In this document: positions 9,908 to 21,041 of the stretch, one piece after another
Numbering within the stretch: position 1 is the stretch's first letter
Layout: each line of letters opens with the position of its first letter
From: Bathynomus jamesi
Lineage: Eukaryota > Arthropoda > Malacostraca > Isopoda > Cirolanidae
Length of the DNA stretch: 64,000 bases
NCBI GenBank assembly: GCA_023014485.1
Contig: JAJOZX010001081.1
Location: forward strand, 358,501-422,500
Reading direction: 5' to 3'
Made by a program: the position numbers and the translations under genes
The notes under the pieces: model-generated
Told to the model about the DNA's origin: nothing
The model's database searches: none
Seen by the model: only the letters and a program-made list of their open reading frames with translations

Positions 9908-10398
9908 TAGCTCGTTCCATCTCCCCGTTGCAAATGTAAAATCCTCGTCTGAATTAGTGCTTCTTCTTCTTCTTCTTTTTGAATGGCATCAACAAACTTC
10001 GAGATATTTGGTTTTTTGCTCGTAATGGATGATTTTAATGCTGAGTGAAATCCTTCTACGGGATTATTATTGGTTCGGGGCAACTTATTTATAACACGAT
10101 TGCGAACATTCCAGAAACATATTGGGTACGAGGGTGCGTCCCGTCTACCACGCCTTCCTCCGACTGCACCAATATATGTTAATTCAAAGTAACTAATAAA
10201 TTAAATCGGTATGGACTCATCTTCGCGCAGATCCTCAAAAGCATTTATAACTTCTTCAACGGGTAAAAAGGCTAGAGCGCCAAACATTTTTATTTTAAGC
10301 GAAAAATCACTGTCAATATTGTATTTAATTTTGAATCCAAGTTCACAAATTTTTTTGTAGACACTTTGGCAAAAATGAAATAAACATCGAACGGTATT
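9908..10398 (-). pseudogene. MULE transposase, C-terminal piece
   Basis: This continues the MULE reading frame after the LINE B2 insertion. It reads NTVRCLFHFCQSVYKKICEL, then FGALAFLPVEEVINAFEDLR, a stop or frameshift, then YFELTYIGAVGGRRGRRDAP, LPRTNNNPVEGFHSALKSS and KPNISKFVDAI, ending near 9908. The NNPVEGFH block is the conserved third catalytic region of MULE transposases, Glu being the likely metal ligand. The internal stop near 10200 shows the gene was decaying independently of the LINE hit. Confidence 0.75.
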
Positions 10399-11252
10399 GA
10401 AAATGAAAAATGAAAATGAAAAGGTTTATTGGCAGAGTATAGTCCATATGACAAATATTATTAATACAATGACAGTTCATATACTAAGGATAGAAATATA
10501 TATACAATTGATTAGAAACAATACTGCACTGTCGAAGTTAAGTGGAGCTACAGACAGACGTTTTCGTACCAAGAAGTCCATAGCTTAGAGGATAAATGGC
10601 AGGACTCATGGATAGCTTGAATGATCGGGTTGGTTGATTTTTTAATTCTTTGCATTAGACTGTGTTGAGCACGTCTTGTTACCTCCGGGAAGCTCGGACA
10701 TTGCGGGTAGCAAACATTTGCGAAGCTGAGCATCTCGGGGGTAATTTATGTAAGAGTCTAAAACACCCGTTGTACAGCAAATTTAGGGTTCTGCCAGAAC
10801 CTTTTTTATAATTCACCCACAGTTGCTAACCGTATATATTACTGCAGAAAGTACGAAAGAGTGTGTCTTTAGCTTCACTTGTACAGAAACGAAAGTTCCT
10901 TATGGTCATATTCGCTTTAGCACACAGGCTTCGAGATTGTTTTCTTATATCCGAGTCATCACTCAAGGAGCTGTAATAGTTTGACCCAAATAATTAAACT
11001 CTCGTACTTCCTCAATTACTTCACCATTCATTTTAACCTTATATCAGCTGGCTGATTACAGCTTTCAGGATGAAATTGCATAACCTTAGTTTTTGTAACA
11101 TTAAAAGAATATCATGTTTCTGCGAATACACTTCGCAGACATTTAGTAGCCGATCCAGACCTTTAACAGAGGGACTTATTAACACCATATCATCGGCATA
11201 AACTAAGTTATTTATTCTTGTGTTATCTATACAACATCCTACTGTTGCCTCA

Positions 11253-12116
11253 TTAAGTGAAGCTTAATCCGTCAATATACACATTAAACAGCATAGGGGA
11301 GAGCAAGGAGCCTTGTCTCACCCCGCAAGAGGAGCCAAAACACTCGGATAGTACATTGCCCCACCTAACAGTGAAAGATTGGTGGGAATACCAAAATTTC
11401 AATAAATTTAATATGTGCATGGGAACCTTCCTGTCTTCTGGTTTTGCAAATAAAATATTGTGGTTCACCCTATCATATGCCTTACTTATATCAAGGAAAC
11501 AGCTATAAATGGTTGAATTACTGTCAATGTATTTAGATATTGTTTCTTTAAGTACATAGATACACAGGTCAGTTGAGTGGGACCTTTTAAAGCCAAACTG
11601 ATTAGGAGATGTCCATAGGAAATCATTTAATCGGAGTAACAAGAGGTTTTCTAGTAGTTTCGAGAAGCAGGAAGCGACAGCAATAGGCCTGTAATTATTG
11701 CTGGACAGAATGTCTCCGTACTTATTTTTGACCAGGGGCAAGATATATACCCTCATGAACTCTGCAGGGATATAGCTATGAGCAAGCATGGCTGATAGGA
11801 GCAATGATATATGCAGACATACTACGTCATTTGCATATTTTAAGTGCTCATTCGATAAGTCATCTACCCCTGACGCAGAACCAGTCTTTAACTCTTTAAT
11901 TAACCGCTTTACTTCAGAAAATGATATAAAAATATTTTCCCTTGTCCATCCCACAATCGTTTCGCTGCAATCTATCTTAAGATTATCCCTACTCACACTA
12001 TTAAGAATGTTAGAGTAGTGATTTTTCCACAGCAGCTTTGCAATTTCATTCTCCCCCCGACACCCCATCGATTGTCGGAGGGAGGACATTTTTGACACCC
12101 GTTTGATTCTTAACAA
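11253..12116 (-). pseudogene. LINE B2 ORF2, reverse transcriptase
   Basis: An open minus-strand frame of 287 codons carrying reverse transcriptase motifs: ELKTGSASGVDDLSNEHLKY, then LVKNKYGDILSSNNYRPIAV (region before motif 1), NQFGFKRSHSTDLCIYVLKE, CFLDISKAYDRVNHNILFAK (motif A, D of FLDISKAYD) and CGVRQGSLLSPMLFNVYIDG (motif B). Motif C and the C-terminus follow in other frames at 10548-11250. It probably acts in the nucleus at nicked target DNA by target-primed reverse transcription. The frame is joined upstream to the linker region by a frameshift near 12050. Confidence 0.8.
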
Positions 12117-12867
12117 ATTTCCAAAATTTGTTATTATTGTTATTTATGCGAGCTTCACAGGCTTTTGATGCTCGAATAGACTCTTCTTCCTGTTTACATC
12201 GCCTTATGGCCGCCTTATACTGACCCCGACTTCTACACATATTTATGTATACTGGTCCTAATCTGGGTCTACCATGAAAGCACCACAAATCATAGGCGTC
12301 TTTCGATTTCCTCTTCAGGGAGGCAATAAAATTATTCCATCCAGGAATAACCTTAGTATGATAGTTGTAAGATTTAATCAAGGGGCTTCCTGCTTCTCTT
12401 AACAGGGATATTATCTTGCTATAATACCTATCTATCAGTTTACAGTGAGAATCATTTGAGCAAGGATTATTACAGGCAAGGTGCAAAATTTCTAAATTAT
12501 TAAAGAGGTGACATGTTCTGTCTTTGTATTCTATTCTCTGCTGCATATTAACATTGGACCAATCGACGCGATTATTCTTACCTGTTGAGTTCTTGTTAAG
12601 TCGAGTTGCGCATAAATTGGTAACGTTAATTAATATTTCTAATGGTCTATGATCAGAAAGAAGGAAATCATGCAAAATATGAACTCTAACAATTCGATCA
12701 TTTAGATTATTACTAGTGAGACAATGATCAATCCACCTGGTGGTACCACTCATATCGCTAACGTATGTAAAATTACCACTGGCTACCCCTAATACATCTA
12801 CATCACTTATACTTAAATTGGCCGACTCGCACATGTTACCCAATTCTTCAAAGAATTCCGAGTTCAC
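12046..12867 (-). pseudogene. LINE B2 ORF2, endonuclease C-terminus and linker
   Basis: This 273-codon minus-strand frame starts inside an APE-type endonuclease. It includes LGVASGNFTYVSDMSGTTRW, IDHCLTSNNL and LHDFLLSDHRPLEILINVT, where SDHRPLEI holds the catalytic His block. A long linker follows, with SYNYHTKVIPGWNNFIASLK and CKQEEESIRASKACEARINN, ending VLPPTIDGVSGGE. Copy B1 has the same region at 14421-15736 and B3 at 31281-31770. The 5' third of the endonuclease (GDFNAH motif) is absent because of truncation. Confidence 0.8.
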
Positions 12868-12880
12868 ATGCGCGTTAAAG

Positions 12881-13703
12881 TATTACAATTAGTGAAATTA
12901 CTAAGGCAGCTATTACGAAGTGTTCGTTCGAAATCTAGCATTACCTCCTTAGGACTTAAAGTTGGCGCAAGTTCTTTAAATTTTTCAAACATTTTGTCAT
13001 ATGTTTGTTCTGACTTGTCTGGTAATAAAATGAATGCGCTAGAAAGGGATTTTCCATGAATGTACGCATGGACACAAAACAACTGGTACCATAAATTTGG
13101 CGATGTCTTAAATGTACCGTCCATCGCTATATAGGAAGAATGACTCGAGTCTCGAAGACCATCGTTCGTAGAAAATATTAAAATTCTCTTCTCGTCATTG
13201 CTACCACTATCAAAGTGTAAAAATAGGTTACCATTGTTCAAATATTTAAAATTACGAGGCACCTCAAATCCGGTACGATGAAGTGGTAGTGCTGGCGCTC
13301 CAAATGCTTTGTTCCGCCAATTTGTGATTGAACGGGAAACTGTTGATAACACTCGTAACTCAGCCCGTGCATTTTCATCCATTGTACTTACTAAATCAGA
13401 AATAGCGCTTCTAGTACTTAAGGCTGCACCATCCTTAATTTTACTTCTCATTTCGGATATAGCTGATCGTGCTTCCACCTTCGCTGCATTTGCTGTATGA
13501 TCGTATTCATTTATATATGAGACAATTGTTGGTTCACCTTGTTTTATTTTCGTATGTACGCGAGCTTTACACGTTTTGCGATTTTCACACCGCCAAAATT
13601 TCGTCAAGTTATCAGCACTTAACATGTGAAAGTCATAAATTAAATTCATGGCATCGATCAGCTTTTCTTTGTTTCTTTCTGATTTTAAAAGTTTGGCAGC
13701 CAT
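12881..13703 (-). pseudogene. MULE transposase, N-terminal piece with FLYWCH-type finger
   Basis: Begins MAAKLLKSERNKEKLIDAMN. Residues ~20-75 form a FLYWCH-like zinc finger: FHMLSADNLTKFWRCENRKT then CKARVHTKIKQGE and NEYDHTANAAKVEA, giving the W-R-C...C...H...H pattern. The MULE catalytic domain follows: YIAMDGTFKTSPNLWYQLFC (first Asp), LLPDKSEQTYDKMFEKFKEL and SPKEVMLDFERT (second Asp). FLYWCH plus MULE is a common animal arrangement, the finger binding the terminal repeats. The frame is intact to the LINE B2 insertion point at 12881 and continues at 10398. Confidence 0.85.
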
Positions 13704-13937
13704 TAAGGGTGAAAATCCGCAAATTGCGAGTTAACTGTTTACTTAATTGTGCACAGTACGAGTTTAAGTTTTAGACTGATGTATAACTGAACATAACGAG
13801 TAAACTTTTCTTTCTATTTTCAATCGTTGGGCGGTGGTTGGTTGGTGGCTGGTTTTAAACCAAGACAGAATTTTCTGAGACCGAATTTTCTGAGACCGAA
13901 TTTTCTGAGACCGAATTTTCTGGCCACCTTAAACAGC

Positions 13938-15736
13938 ATAGGGGAGAGCAAGGAGCCTCGTCTCACCCGGCAAGAGGAGCCAAAACACTCGGATAGTACA
14001 TTGCCCCACCTAACAGTGAAAGATTGGTGGGAATACCAAAATTTCAATAAATTTAATATGTACATGGGAACCTTCCTGTCTTCTAGTTTTGCAAATAAAA
14101 TATTGTGGTTCACCCTATCATATGCCTTACTTATATCTAGGAAACAGTTATAAATAGTTGAATTACTGTCAATGTATTTAGATATTGTTTCTTTAAGTAC
14201 ATAGATACACAGGTCAGTTGAGTGGGACCTTTTAAAGCCAAACTGATTAGGAGATGTCCATAGGAAATCATTTAATCGGAGTAACAAGAGTTTTTCTAGT
14301 AGTTTCGAGAAGCAGAAAGCGACAGCAATAGGCCTGTAATTATTGCTGGACAGAATGTCTCCGTACTTATTTTTGACCAGGGACAAGATATATACCCTCA
14401 TGAACTCTGCAGGGATATAGCTATGAGCAAGCATGGCTGATAGGAGCAGATATATGCAGACATACTACGTCACTGGCATATTTTAAGTGCTCATTCGATA
14501 TGTCATCTACCCCTGACGCAGAACCAGTCTTTAACTCTTTAATTAACCTCTTTACTTCAGAAAATGATATCAAAGTATTTTCCCTTGTCCCTCCCACAAT
14601 CGTTTCGCTGCAATCTATCTTAAGATTATCCCTACTCACACTATTAAGAATGTTAGAATAGTGGTTTTTCCACAGCTTTGCAATTTCATCCTCCCCCGAC
14701 ACCCCATCGATTGTCGGAGGGAGGACATTTTTGACACCCGTTTGATTCTTAACAAATTTCCAAAATTTGTTATTATCATTATTTATGCGAGCTTCACAGG
14801 CTTTTGATGCTCGAATAGACTCTTCTTCCTGTTTACATCGCCTTATGGCCGCCTTATACTGACCCCTACTTCTACACATATTCATGTATACTGGTCGTAA
14901 TCTGGGTCTACCATGAAAGCACCACAAATCATAGGCGTCTTTCGATTCCCTCTTCAGGAGGGCAATAAAATCCTTCCATCCAGGAATAATCTTAGTATGA
15001 TAGTTGTAAGATTTAATCAAGGGGCTTCCTGCTTCTCTTGACAGGGATATTATCTTACTACAGTATAATACCTATCTATGAGTTTACAGTGAGAATCATT
15101 TGAGCAAGGATTATTACAGGCAAGATTCAAAATCTCTAAATTATTAAAAAGATGACTTGTTCTGTCTTTGTATTCTATTCTCTGCTGCATATTAACATTG
15201 GATCAATCGACGCGATTATTCTTACCTATTGAGTTCTTGTTAAGTCGTGTTGCGCATAAATTGGTAAAGTTAATTAATATTTCTAATGGTCTATGATCAG
15301 AAAGAAGGAAATCATGCAGAATATGAACTCTAACAATTCGATCCTTTAGATTATTACGAGTGAGACAATGATCAATCCACCTGGTGGTACCACTCATATC
15401 ACTAACGTATGTAAAATTACCACTAGTTACCCCTAATACCTCTACATCACTTATACTTAAATTGGCCGACTCGCACATGTTACCCAATTCTACAAAGAAT
15501 TCCGAGTTCACATGCGCGTTAAAGTCCCCCATTATTATACAGTGAGAATATTTGGGGTTATCTGATAATACCTTAATTTTGTACAGCAAATCAATGTATT
15601 CATCTAGATTACTGCCGTTGTTGTATGGTGAATAGCAGTTTACAATTAATATGCAATCATTGTTCACTTGTAATTCAATGCCTAATAACCTTACATTATC
15701 GTTTGTTAAAAATTGTATATGTCTTGACAAATACAT
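13938..15736 (-). pseudogene. LINE B1 ORF2, endonuclease to motif B
   Basis: Three overlapping minus-strand frames (13938-14434, 14421-15020, 15203-15736) make up the N-terminal two thirds of ORF2. The endonuclease has YSHCIIMGDFNAHVNSEFF (catalytic Asp/Asn block), TRWIDHCLTRNNLKDRIVRV and LSDHRPLEILINFT. The reverse transcriptase has NNYRPIAVAFCFSKLLEKLL, CFLDISKAYDRVNH and RRGSLLSPMLF. It then runs into the MULE duplication. Frame changes at about 14430 and 15030-15200 show that it is inactive. Confidence 0.8.
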
Positions 15737-17235
15737 TTACATTTACATACATTAGGCCTACTAAGTGTATCCTTCAAAGACTTCATGTTCAGGCTACATT
15801 TAGACCTATTTCAACTCTCGTTTTAAAGTAAACAAAGTGAACCGGATTTGCAGTGAAATGTTTATTATAAATACAGAATTAAAAACTTAAGAAATATTCT
15901 CACAGACTAAATAAACTAAGAATAACCAACAAAGGTAAAAACAAAAAACCGGTGGTAAAAGATAAACCAGAAATTGAATGAAAAGTTCTCCTTTATGAAT
16001 CCGTCAGAATAGCTTTGTAATGAAAACGTCGAGCTAATAAATATAATGTCTTGGATTTGAATTTCGGTCCAAATTTCAGATTTCAACGATTAAAGTACTC
16101 CTGGGTATTCTGGATATTCCTTGGCCAGATTCCGTACAGTTAAGCTTTAAGTTCTCTCTCTACCATATGACCGCGGCTGCGTAGGTAAAAATTATTCACT
16201 TAATAAGTAAGAACAAAACTTTTACCGATAAAAGGTAATTAAGAATTTAAAAACCCAATAATTAATCAACATTCATCTTCAAAAGGTAACTTCAGCTGAA
16301 ATATAATTGGATTATACTTTCTGCATGAGTTGCTATATTAGGTAAATTAATCAAAAAAGAACAAAGGGGTTATACTCATTTATGATATTATTACATTCTA
16401 AACAGAAAAAGAAGAGTGACTTTTAAAACCCAAGAATAAAAATAATGAGAATAATTATAAAAAATAACAATAAGAGAGAGTAATAATAATAATAATAATA
16501 ATAATAAGAATAAGAGATACTCTAAGCTTTACTAAATCCGATATGACAGGTACATATAATTGGCTGAAATAAGACAGAGTAGTATGTTAGCAAAAACTAC
16601 GAGAGGCGTAGGGGTGTAGGGGTAGTGGGGGTGGGGATGTGGGTGGGGGTGGGGGTAGTGGGGGGGAGAAGGCTGGAAAGAAAATTAAGCAGAAAGAAAT
16701 TGTGTTGTATCTGTAACACCAAGACCATACCTAACATATGTTTTGTGTATAACTTTACAGTATTTCCTTATATCAGATTTATCTGCTAAATAGAGTTCTT
16801 TAACCTTCTTCGTAATGGCAAAGGTCGTGAGACAGAAGAGATCCATAGGTTTACGTGAGAGCTGCAGAGGACGGTCGCCCATCGAACTATCGAACAGACC
16901 CAAAGTTGCTTAACCTCATTGTTAGAATGAGAAACAGTGTTGTGACAAGGCCACGACGCAGCCCTTAAAACTTATATATATATATATATTATATATATAT
17001 GGAAGCTGCAAGTAACTACAATCTAAACGGTTCTTACCTGGCACACGAGAAAGTAGAGCTATCCTTGTCCTCACCTCTCTGCCCGAGGAGTTGGGTTGTG
17101 GTTATTTGCAGTTTCCAAGCACTGTCCAGCTTCCTGCGTTCATTGCAGTTTTCTGTATATATATGCAAAATTTGCCCCCACCAGATTTCAAGCTCAACAC
17201 TTTTTAAAAAGAAGGTGCATGGTCATGCATGAATA

Positions 17236-17237
<2 letters not shown>
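15737..17237. other. Spacer with G-rich tract and simple repeats
   Basis: 15737-16480 is AT-rich with no recognisable gene. (AAT)n runs at about 16484-16506. 16600-16672 is strikingly G-rich on the plus strand, with many GGGG and GGGGG runs spaced closely enough for G-quadruplex formation. A minus-strand ORF at 16685-16903 begins MGLFDSSMGDRPLQLSRKPM; I do not recognise it. A short (TA)n run lies near 16970-17000. Confidence 0.4.

Positions 17238-17314
<77 letters not shown>
17238..17314. repeat. (TA)n microsatellite, ~76 bp
   Basis: An almost perfect TA dinucleotide tract. It generates a false ORF with a long run of alternating Tyr and Ile. Confidence 0.95.
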
Positions 17315-17316
<2 letters not shown>

Positions 17317-17726
17317 CTTAACCTTAACAAAATGGCGTTTCTTCAAATTTTTGAATAGGAAGTATTTCCTAAGTTCCGCATTAGACTCGTACTACTGTAT
17401 GGGTCAACTGCGCATCCTTGGTGAGCCCGAGGACCTATCAACTCTTCATCTATATTTCCCATTTCCCCACTTTCTGATATCACTCCTACAACTCTAATTT
17501 AATCTCTTATAACGTCAACTCGCTGTATGGGTCAGTATATTAACCCTAGTGGGTTGGCCACTTATCCTGTTAATGCTCGGGATCAGATGACTTATGGGGC
17601 ACCCTCACTCCCATTGGGGAAAAGAATTTCCAGGCTGTTATTCTTTTTACTTTTTTATTATTCCGTAATATTTGGCACAATTTTCCAGGCAGGTACGATG
17701 ACATAGAAAACGTAATTAGGCAATGA

Positions 17727-17775
<49 letters not shown>

Positions 17776-18429
17776 GAACCAAGAGTTACTAACACAGTAA
17801 CATTTAAACTGCAATCCGTGTTGCCGTTTGCATATGCCAGTTCTTCCAAAAACTGCTATGGACACAGCACAGCATTCTTTAGTAGATAGGTTGGTACACT
17901 CCTTTAAAATGTTCTGTATTTTATTTTGTGTGGCACCTGAAGTCTGTAGTTTATATTTGAAAACGTAAGAGTGAACAGTTGGAAGAACTGTGCCAACGTC
18001 TCTACTGGAATGTTACGCAGTGTTAACAGCAGTTTATGTACGAGAAATGACGACGGCGCTGGAGCATTTTGAAAGTTAAGATCTTTTGGTCGACGGACCA
18101 AATTCTCAAGAGTTTAAGAAATTTCCCTCAACCACAAAATTCCTCGAGCAAAAATTTTCAGATATTCGCAAACAAAGCGAAGAAACGTAAAATGATATAC
18201 TATAACCGAAATTTGATCTAACCAAACCTAATCTAGCGTAACATAACCGAACATAGTTTAACCTAATCTCACTCTACCAAACCTACATTTATAAAGACAA
18301 TTATGACAGGTTTTGGATGGTAAAATTCAAATAAAAACCTTTTTCTTCACACCATTTCCAAAAAACAAAATTACATTCTTGTTTTTGGCTTGTTGCTTTT
18401 CGTTTAAATTTTTATTGAAATAAGGGCTG
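17315..18429. other. Spacer, no gene recognised
   Basis: Contains (TA)n at 17730-17772. A minus-strand ORF (17904-18101) has no recognised motif. 18220-18300 holds degenerate CCTAA-like words. No structured repeat was found. Confidence 0.4.
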
Positions 18430-18855
18430 GACCCTAAAGTGGAGTGAAAAATATTTTTTTTTTTTGAATTTCAAAATGCTTGGGGTCGGGAAAGTTGCGT
18501 ATTTGTGAAACGTACTGTGTGAAATTTTTGTAATCGTACGGCTATAATTAAATTGTGCACACTGAACTCAGAGTTTTTAACAATTAGCAAAATTACTAAA
18601 ATTTCGCCATTGTTATTTTCAGTTTTTTAAATTAAATTACAAAATTTATATAAATTTATAAATTTATATAAAAATGACGAAATTCTAGTAATTTTGCCAA
18701 TTTTTAAAAACTTTGAGTTTAATGTGCACAATTTAATTATAGCCGTACGATTACAAAAATTTCACACAGTACGTTTCACATAAATACGCAACTTTCCCGA
18801 CCCCCCAAGCATTTTGAAATTCAAAAAAAAAATTTTTTCACTCCACCCTACTGGA
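18430..18855. mobile_element. Palindromic MITE, arms ~190 bp
   Basis: The left arm from about 18437 is repeated in inverted orientation up to about 18853. Matching landmarks are CTTGGGGTCGGGAAAGTTGC on the left against GCAACTTTCCCGACCCCCCAAG on the right, and GTACTGTGTGAAATTTTTGT against its complement. The centre near 18640 is AT-rich. There is no coding content. Arms agree at most positions but have several differences and indels, so it is not an assembly artefact of a perfect mirror. Confidence 0.65.
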
Positions 18856-18878
18856 CCCTTCGCTCCTCATATATACTC

Positions 18879-18924
<46 letters not shown>

Positions 18925-19364
18925 TAAGTTTTAATCTGACAAACGCCTCCATCGACATGCAAAATGATTTGTTTTTTAGTTTCTGGTCACTGTTGTCACC
19001 CTTTTGAAGAGTCTTTTAACCCAGGGTTCGTTTCTCCTCATTCGGTGACACACGACATGCATTTTCCATTGCCTCGATCGCAGTGGGGCCTACTTAACCT
19101 ATTTGGACTGTTCTCTCCCATTTTTCCAACTCTCTCTCTCTCTCTCTCTCTCTCTCGCTCTCTCTAATGCATATACAGTCATAGCCAAAAGCCTGAAACC
19201 ACTACTTCTGATACATTTTTAACGTATGGACGGTGTTCAGCATGTGAGATGTAAATTATAAGTCTCTTCATGGAGACGTCGTGGAAGCATTCCTGACGAA
19301 ATATTTGTAATTTGTTGCAAGTTTATTGACATTTCACCTGGACTCCCAGTGAGTGTTTTGTTTT
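18856..19364. other. Spacer with (TA)n and (TC)n, possible Tc1 terminus
   Basis: (TA)n at 18876-18921 and (CT)n at 19131-19166. Near 19176 the sequence ACAGTCATAGCCAAAAGCCT resembles a Tc1-type terminal repeat, but no partner end was found. No gene recognised. Confidence 0.4.
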
Positions 19365-19566
19365 ATGCAGGGAGGAGGAGCCAAGGACGAATGCCCGCAA
19401 AAACGTTTCACCCCACCCTCAATACAGGAAGGAGAAAGCCGAAATGCACAAATGATTGCGAATAAATGCCTATAAATGTCTATAAATATGACTAATAAAA
19501 AAACCTATCCAGTTTTTCTTTAATGTAGGAAGTAGGGAGCAAGGGCGAACGCCTGCAAAAATGCCC
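19365..19566 (-). repeat. Two LINE D 3' UTR fragments
   Basis: 19371-19440 and 19525-19566 both resemble the 3' UTR signature seen at 7281-7345: a run like GGAGCCAAGGACGAATGCCC followed by GCAAAAACG. They are 5'-truncated or rearranged copies with no coding sequence. Confidence 0.5.
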
Positions 19567-19838
19567 CTTTATACAGGGTGTTTCAGGAGAAAAAGTCAAT
19601 ACTTCGGGAGGTGATAGTATCGGTCATTGTGAGAAAAAAAGTTCATATGAACATGTGTCTAATTCTGAATGGTTACGGAGATAGAGCTGTTTGAATCTGA
19701 TGCGCGCGCAGCTCTTCCTCCCCCTTCCCTCCCCTATAACCTTGAACCATGTAAGCTGTAATGTAAGCATGTAGCATAAGCCAATCGACAGCTGACTGTT
19801 GTGAGCGACATTGTTTGGTGTTTGAAGCAGTGTTAAGA

Positions 19839-20903
19839 ATGCCACACACCTTCACACATGCCGAATATGCAGATATGGTGTGTGTCTACAGTTTTTGCGA
19901 TGGAAGTGCAACAGCTGTTGTTGTAGAATACCGTCGACGGTTTCCGAACCGCAGAATTCCGGATCGAAGAGTGTTTACCAGGGTTTTCAACACATTGCGT
20001 GAGATTGGTACACTTCCCAGCGCTCATGTTTCATCTGAACGTGAAGGTCAACAAGATGTGGATGAAGTGGAAAACATTCTTCAGTTGGTAGAGCGTAGTC
20101 CTACTACTAGCTCACGAAGAATTTCTACACGTCTCGGTGTACCATACACAAGAGTATGGCGAACATTACGTGAGGATGGCTTGCATCCATATCATGTACA
20201 GCGTGTACAACACCTTCAACCAGGAGACGCTGCCATGCGACTGGAATTTTGTCATTGGGTAAATGCTAATCGCCGATTGCTTCGATTAATACTATTCACC
20301 GATGAAGCTACTTTCACCCGTGACGGTATCAACAACACTCGTAACTCTCATCGGTGGTCAGACGAAAATCCAAATGCCACTGTGGAAACAAATTTTCAGC
20401 ATCGCTTCTCTGCCAATGTGTGGTGCGGTATCATCGATGATCAGCTGATTGGCCCTGTTACTTTAGAGAATCGTCTTACAGGACAAAGTTACCTAGAATT
20501 TCTGCAAAATGAATTGCCAGGACTATTGGAGGATGTTCCTTTGGCTACACGCGCTGGTATGTACTTTCAGCATGACGGAGCTCCTCCACATTCTACCCGT
20601 CTGGTGATGCAATACCTAAATCAAACTTTCCCTGGTCGATGGATCGGCCTCGGTGGTCCCATTCAATGGCCACCAAGGTCTCCAGACCTCTCTCCGTTAG
20701 ATTATTGTTTGTGGGGATGGATGAAAAGTCAAGTTTACAAAAGAAAGGTGGATACACGAGACGAATTGCTCGCGCGCATTTTGGATGCTGCTGCCCGCAT
20801 AAAGGAACGTCAAGATCAACTCAGACGAACAACACGCGATCTTTGCACACGAGTTGCAAAGTGCATTGAGGTTGACGGTGGGATTTTCGAAAACGTATTG
20901 TAA
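19839..20903 (+). CDS. DD41D mariner-like transposase, intact
   Basis: 354 residues from the first ATG in frame ([20 protein letters not shown]). The N-terminal ~120 residues hold paired helix-turn-helix DNA-binding segments ([40 protein letters not shown]). The catalytic domain has LFTDEATF (Asp155), [11 protein letters not shown] (Asp246) and [14 protein letters not shown] (Asp288). The last two are separated by 41 residues, placing it in the DD41D group rather than classical DD34D mariners. No stop or frameshift is visible. It would cut and paste DNA ending in the flanking repeats at TA sites. Whether it is expressed cannot be seen, but the protein could act in trans. Confidence 0.88.
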   Translation: MPHTFTHAEYADMVCVYSFCDGSATAVVVEYRRRFPNRRIPDRRVFTRVFNTLREIGTLPSAHVSSEREGQQDVDEVENILQLVERSPTTSSRRISTRLGVPYTRVWRTLREDGLHPYHVQRVQHLQPGDAAMRLEFCHWVNANRRLLRLILFTDEATFTRDGINNTRNSHRWSDENPNATVETNFQHRFSANVWCGIIDDQLIGPVTLENRLTGQSYLEFLQNELPGLLEDVPLATRAGMYFQHDGAPPHSTRLVMQYLNQTFPGRWIGLGGPIQWPPRSPDLSPLDYCLWGWMKSQVYKRKVDTRDELLARILDAAARIKERQDQLRRTTRDLCTRVAKCIEVDGGIFENVL

Positions 20904-21041
20904 ACTGTAACAAATTTGTCATTTCTGTATCTGATACCATTCAAAATGCCAATGTTTAAACATTAAATGTTGGGAACAGTAATTGGTTTCTCTTTCTTGA
21001 TTACCATTAACAATGCTTTTGTATTTGTAGATTCAAACAGC

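Larger units (their letters stand above)
10399..12879 (-). mobile_element. LINE B, copy B2, inserted in the MULE transposase
   Basis: The 3' end at 10399 has the (ATTTTC)n tail and the same terminal sequence as B1. The 5' end at 12879 is truncated in the endonuclease region. A short GTATT repeat (10394-10398 and 12880-12884) is a likely target duplication. The minus-strand ORFs are longer than in B1. It must be younger than the MULE, which is younger than B1. Confidence 0.8.
9362..13928 (-). mobile_element. MULE (Mutator-like) transposon, interrupted by LINE B2
   Basis: The element lies between perfect 9-bp duplications TTAAACAGC (9353-9361 and 13929-13937). A 9-bp duplication is characteristic of Mutator-like elements. 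Both ends start GGTG and carry tandem copies of AAAATTCGGTCTCAG in inverted orientation. A ~190-bp block at 9440-9570 is repeated at 9630-9765 together with further copies of the 15-mer. The transposase gene is on the minus strand. LINE B2 (10399-12879) split the gene. Without LINE B2 the element is about 2.1 kb. Confidence 0.8.
8253..15736 (-). mobile_element. LINE B, copy B1, carrying nested insertions
   Basis: A minus-strand non-LTR element. Its 3' end is at 8253 with a short (ATTTTC)n tail and its 5' end (probably truncated) near 15736. It is interrupted by a hAT MITE (8449-8641) and by a MULE (9362-13928); after the MULE the LINE resumes exactly at TTAAACAGC. With insertions removed, the element is about 2.7 kb and collinear with copies B2 (10399-12879) and B3 (30102-31783). 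It codes for an APE-type endonuclease and a reverse transcriptase with an unusually tidy C-terminal domain. Frames are broken in several places. Confidence 0.8.

Noticed and set aside
17096..17497. Open frames with long alternating Tyr-Ile runs (also near 29895, 46585, 56282, 62788)
   Set aside because: They are translations of (TA)n tracts, not genes.
19815..19838. Upstream extension of the 19839 transposase
   Set aside because: The frame is open but starts with TTG; the first ATG at 19839 is the likely start.
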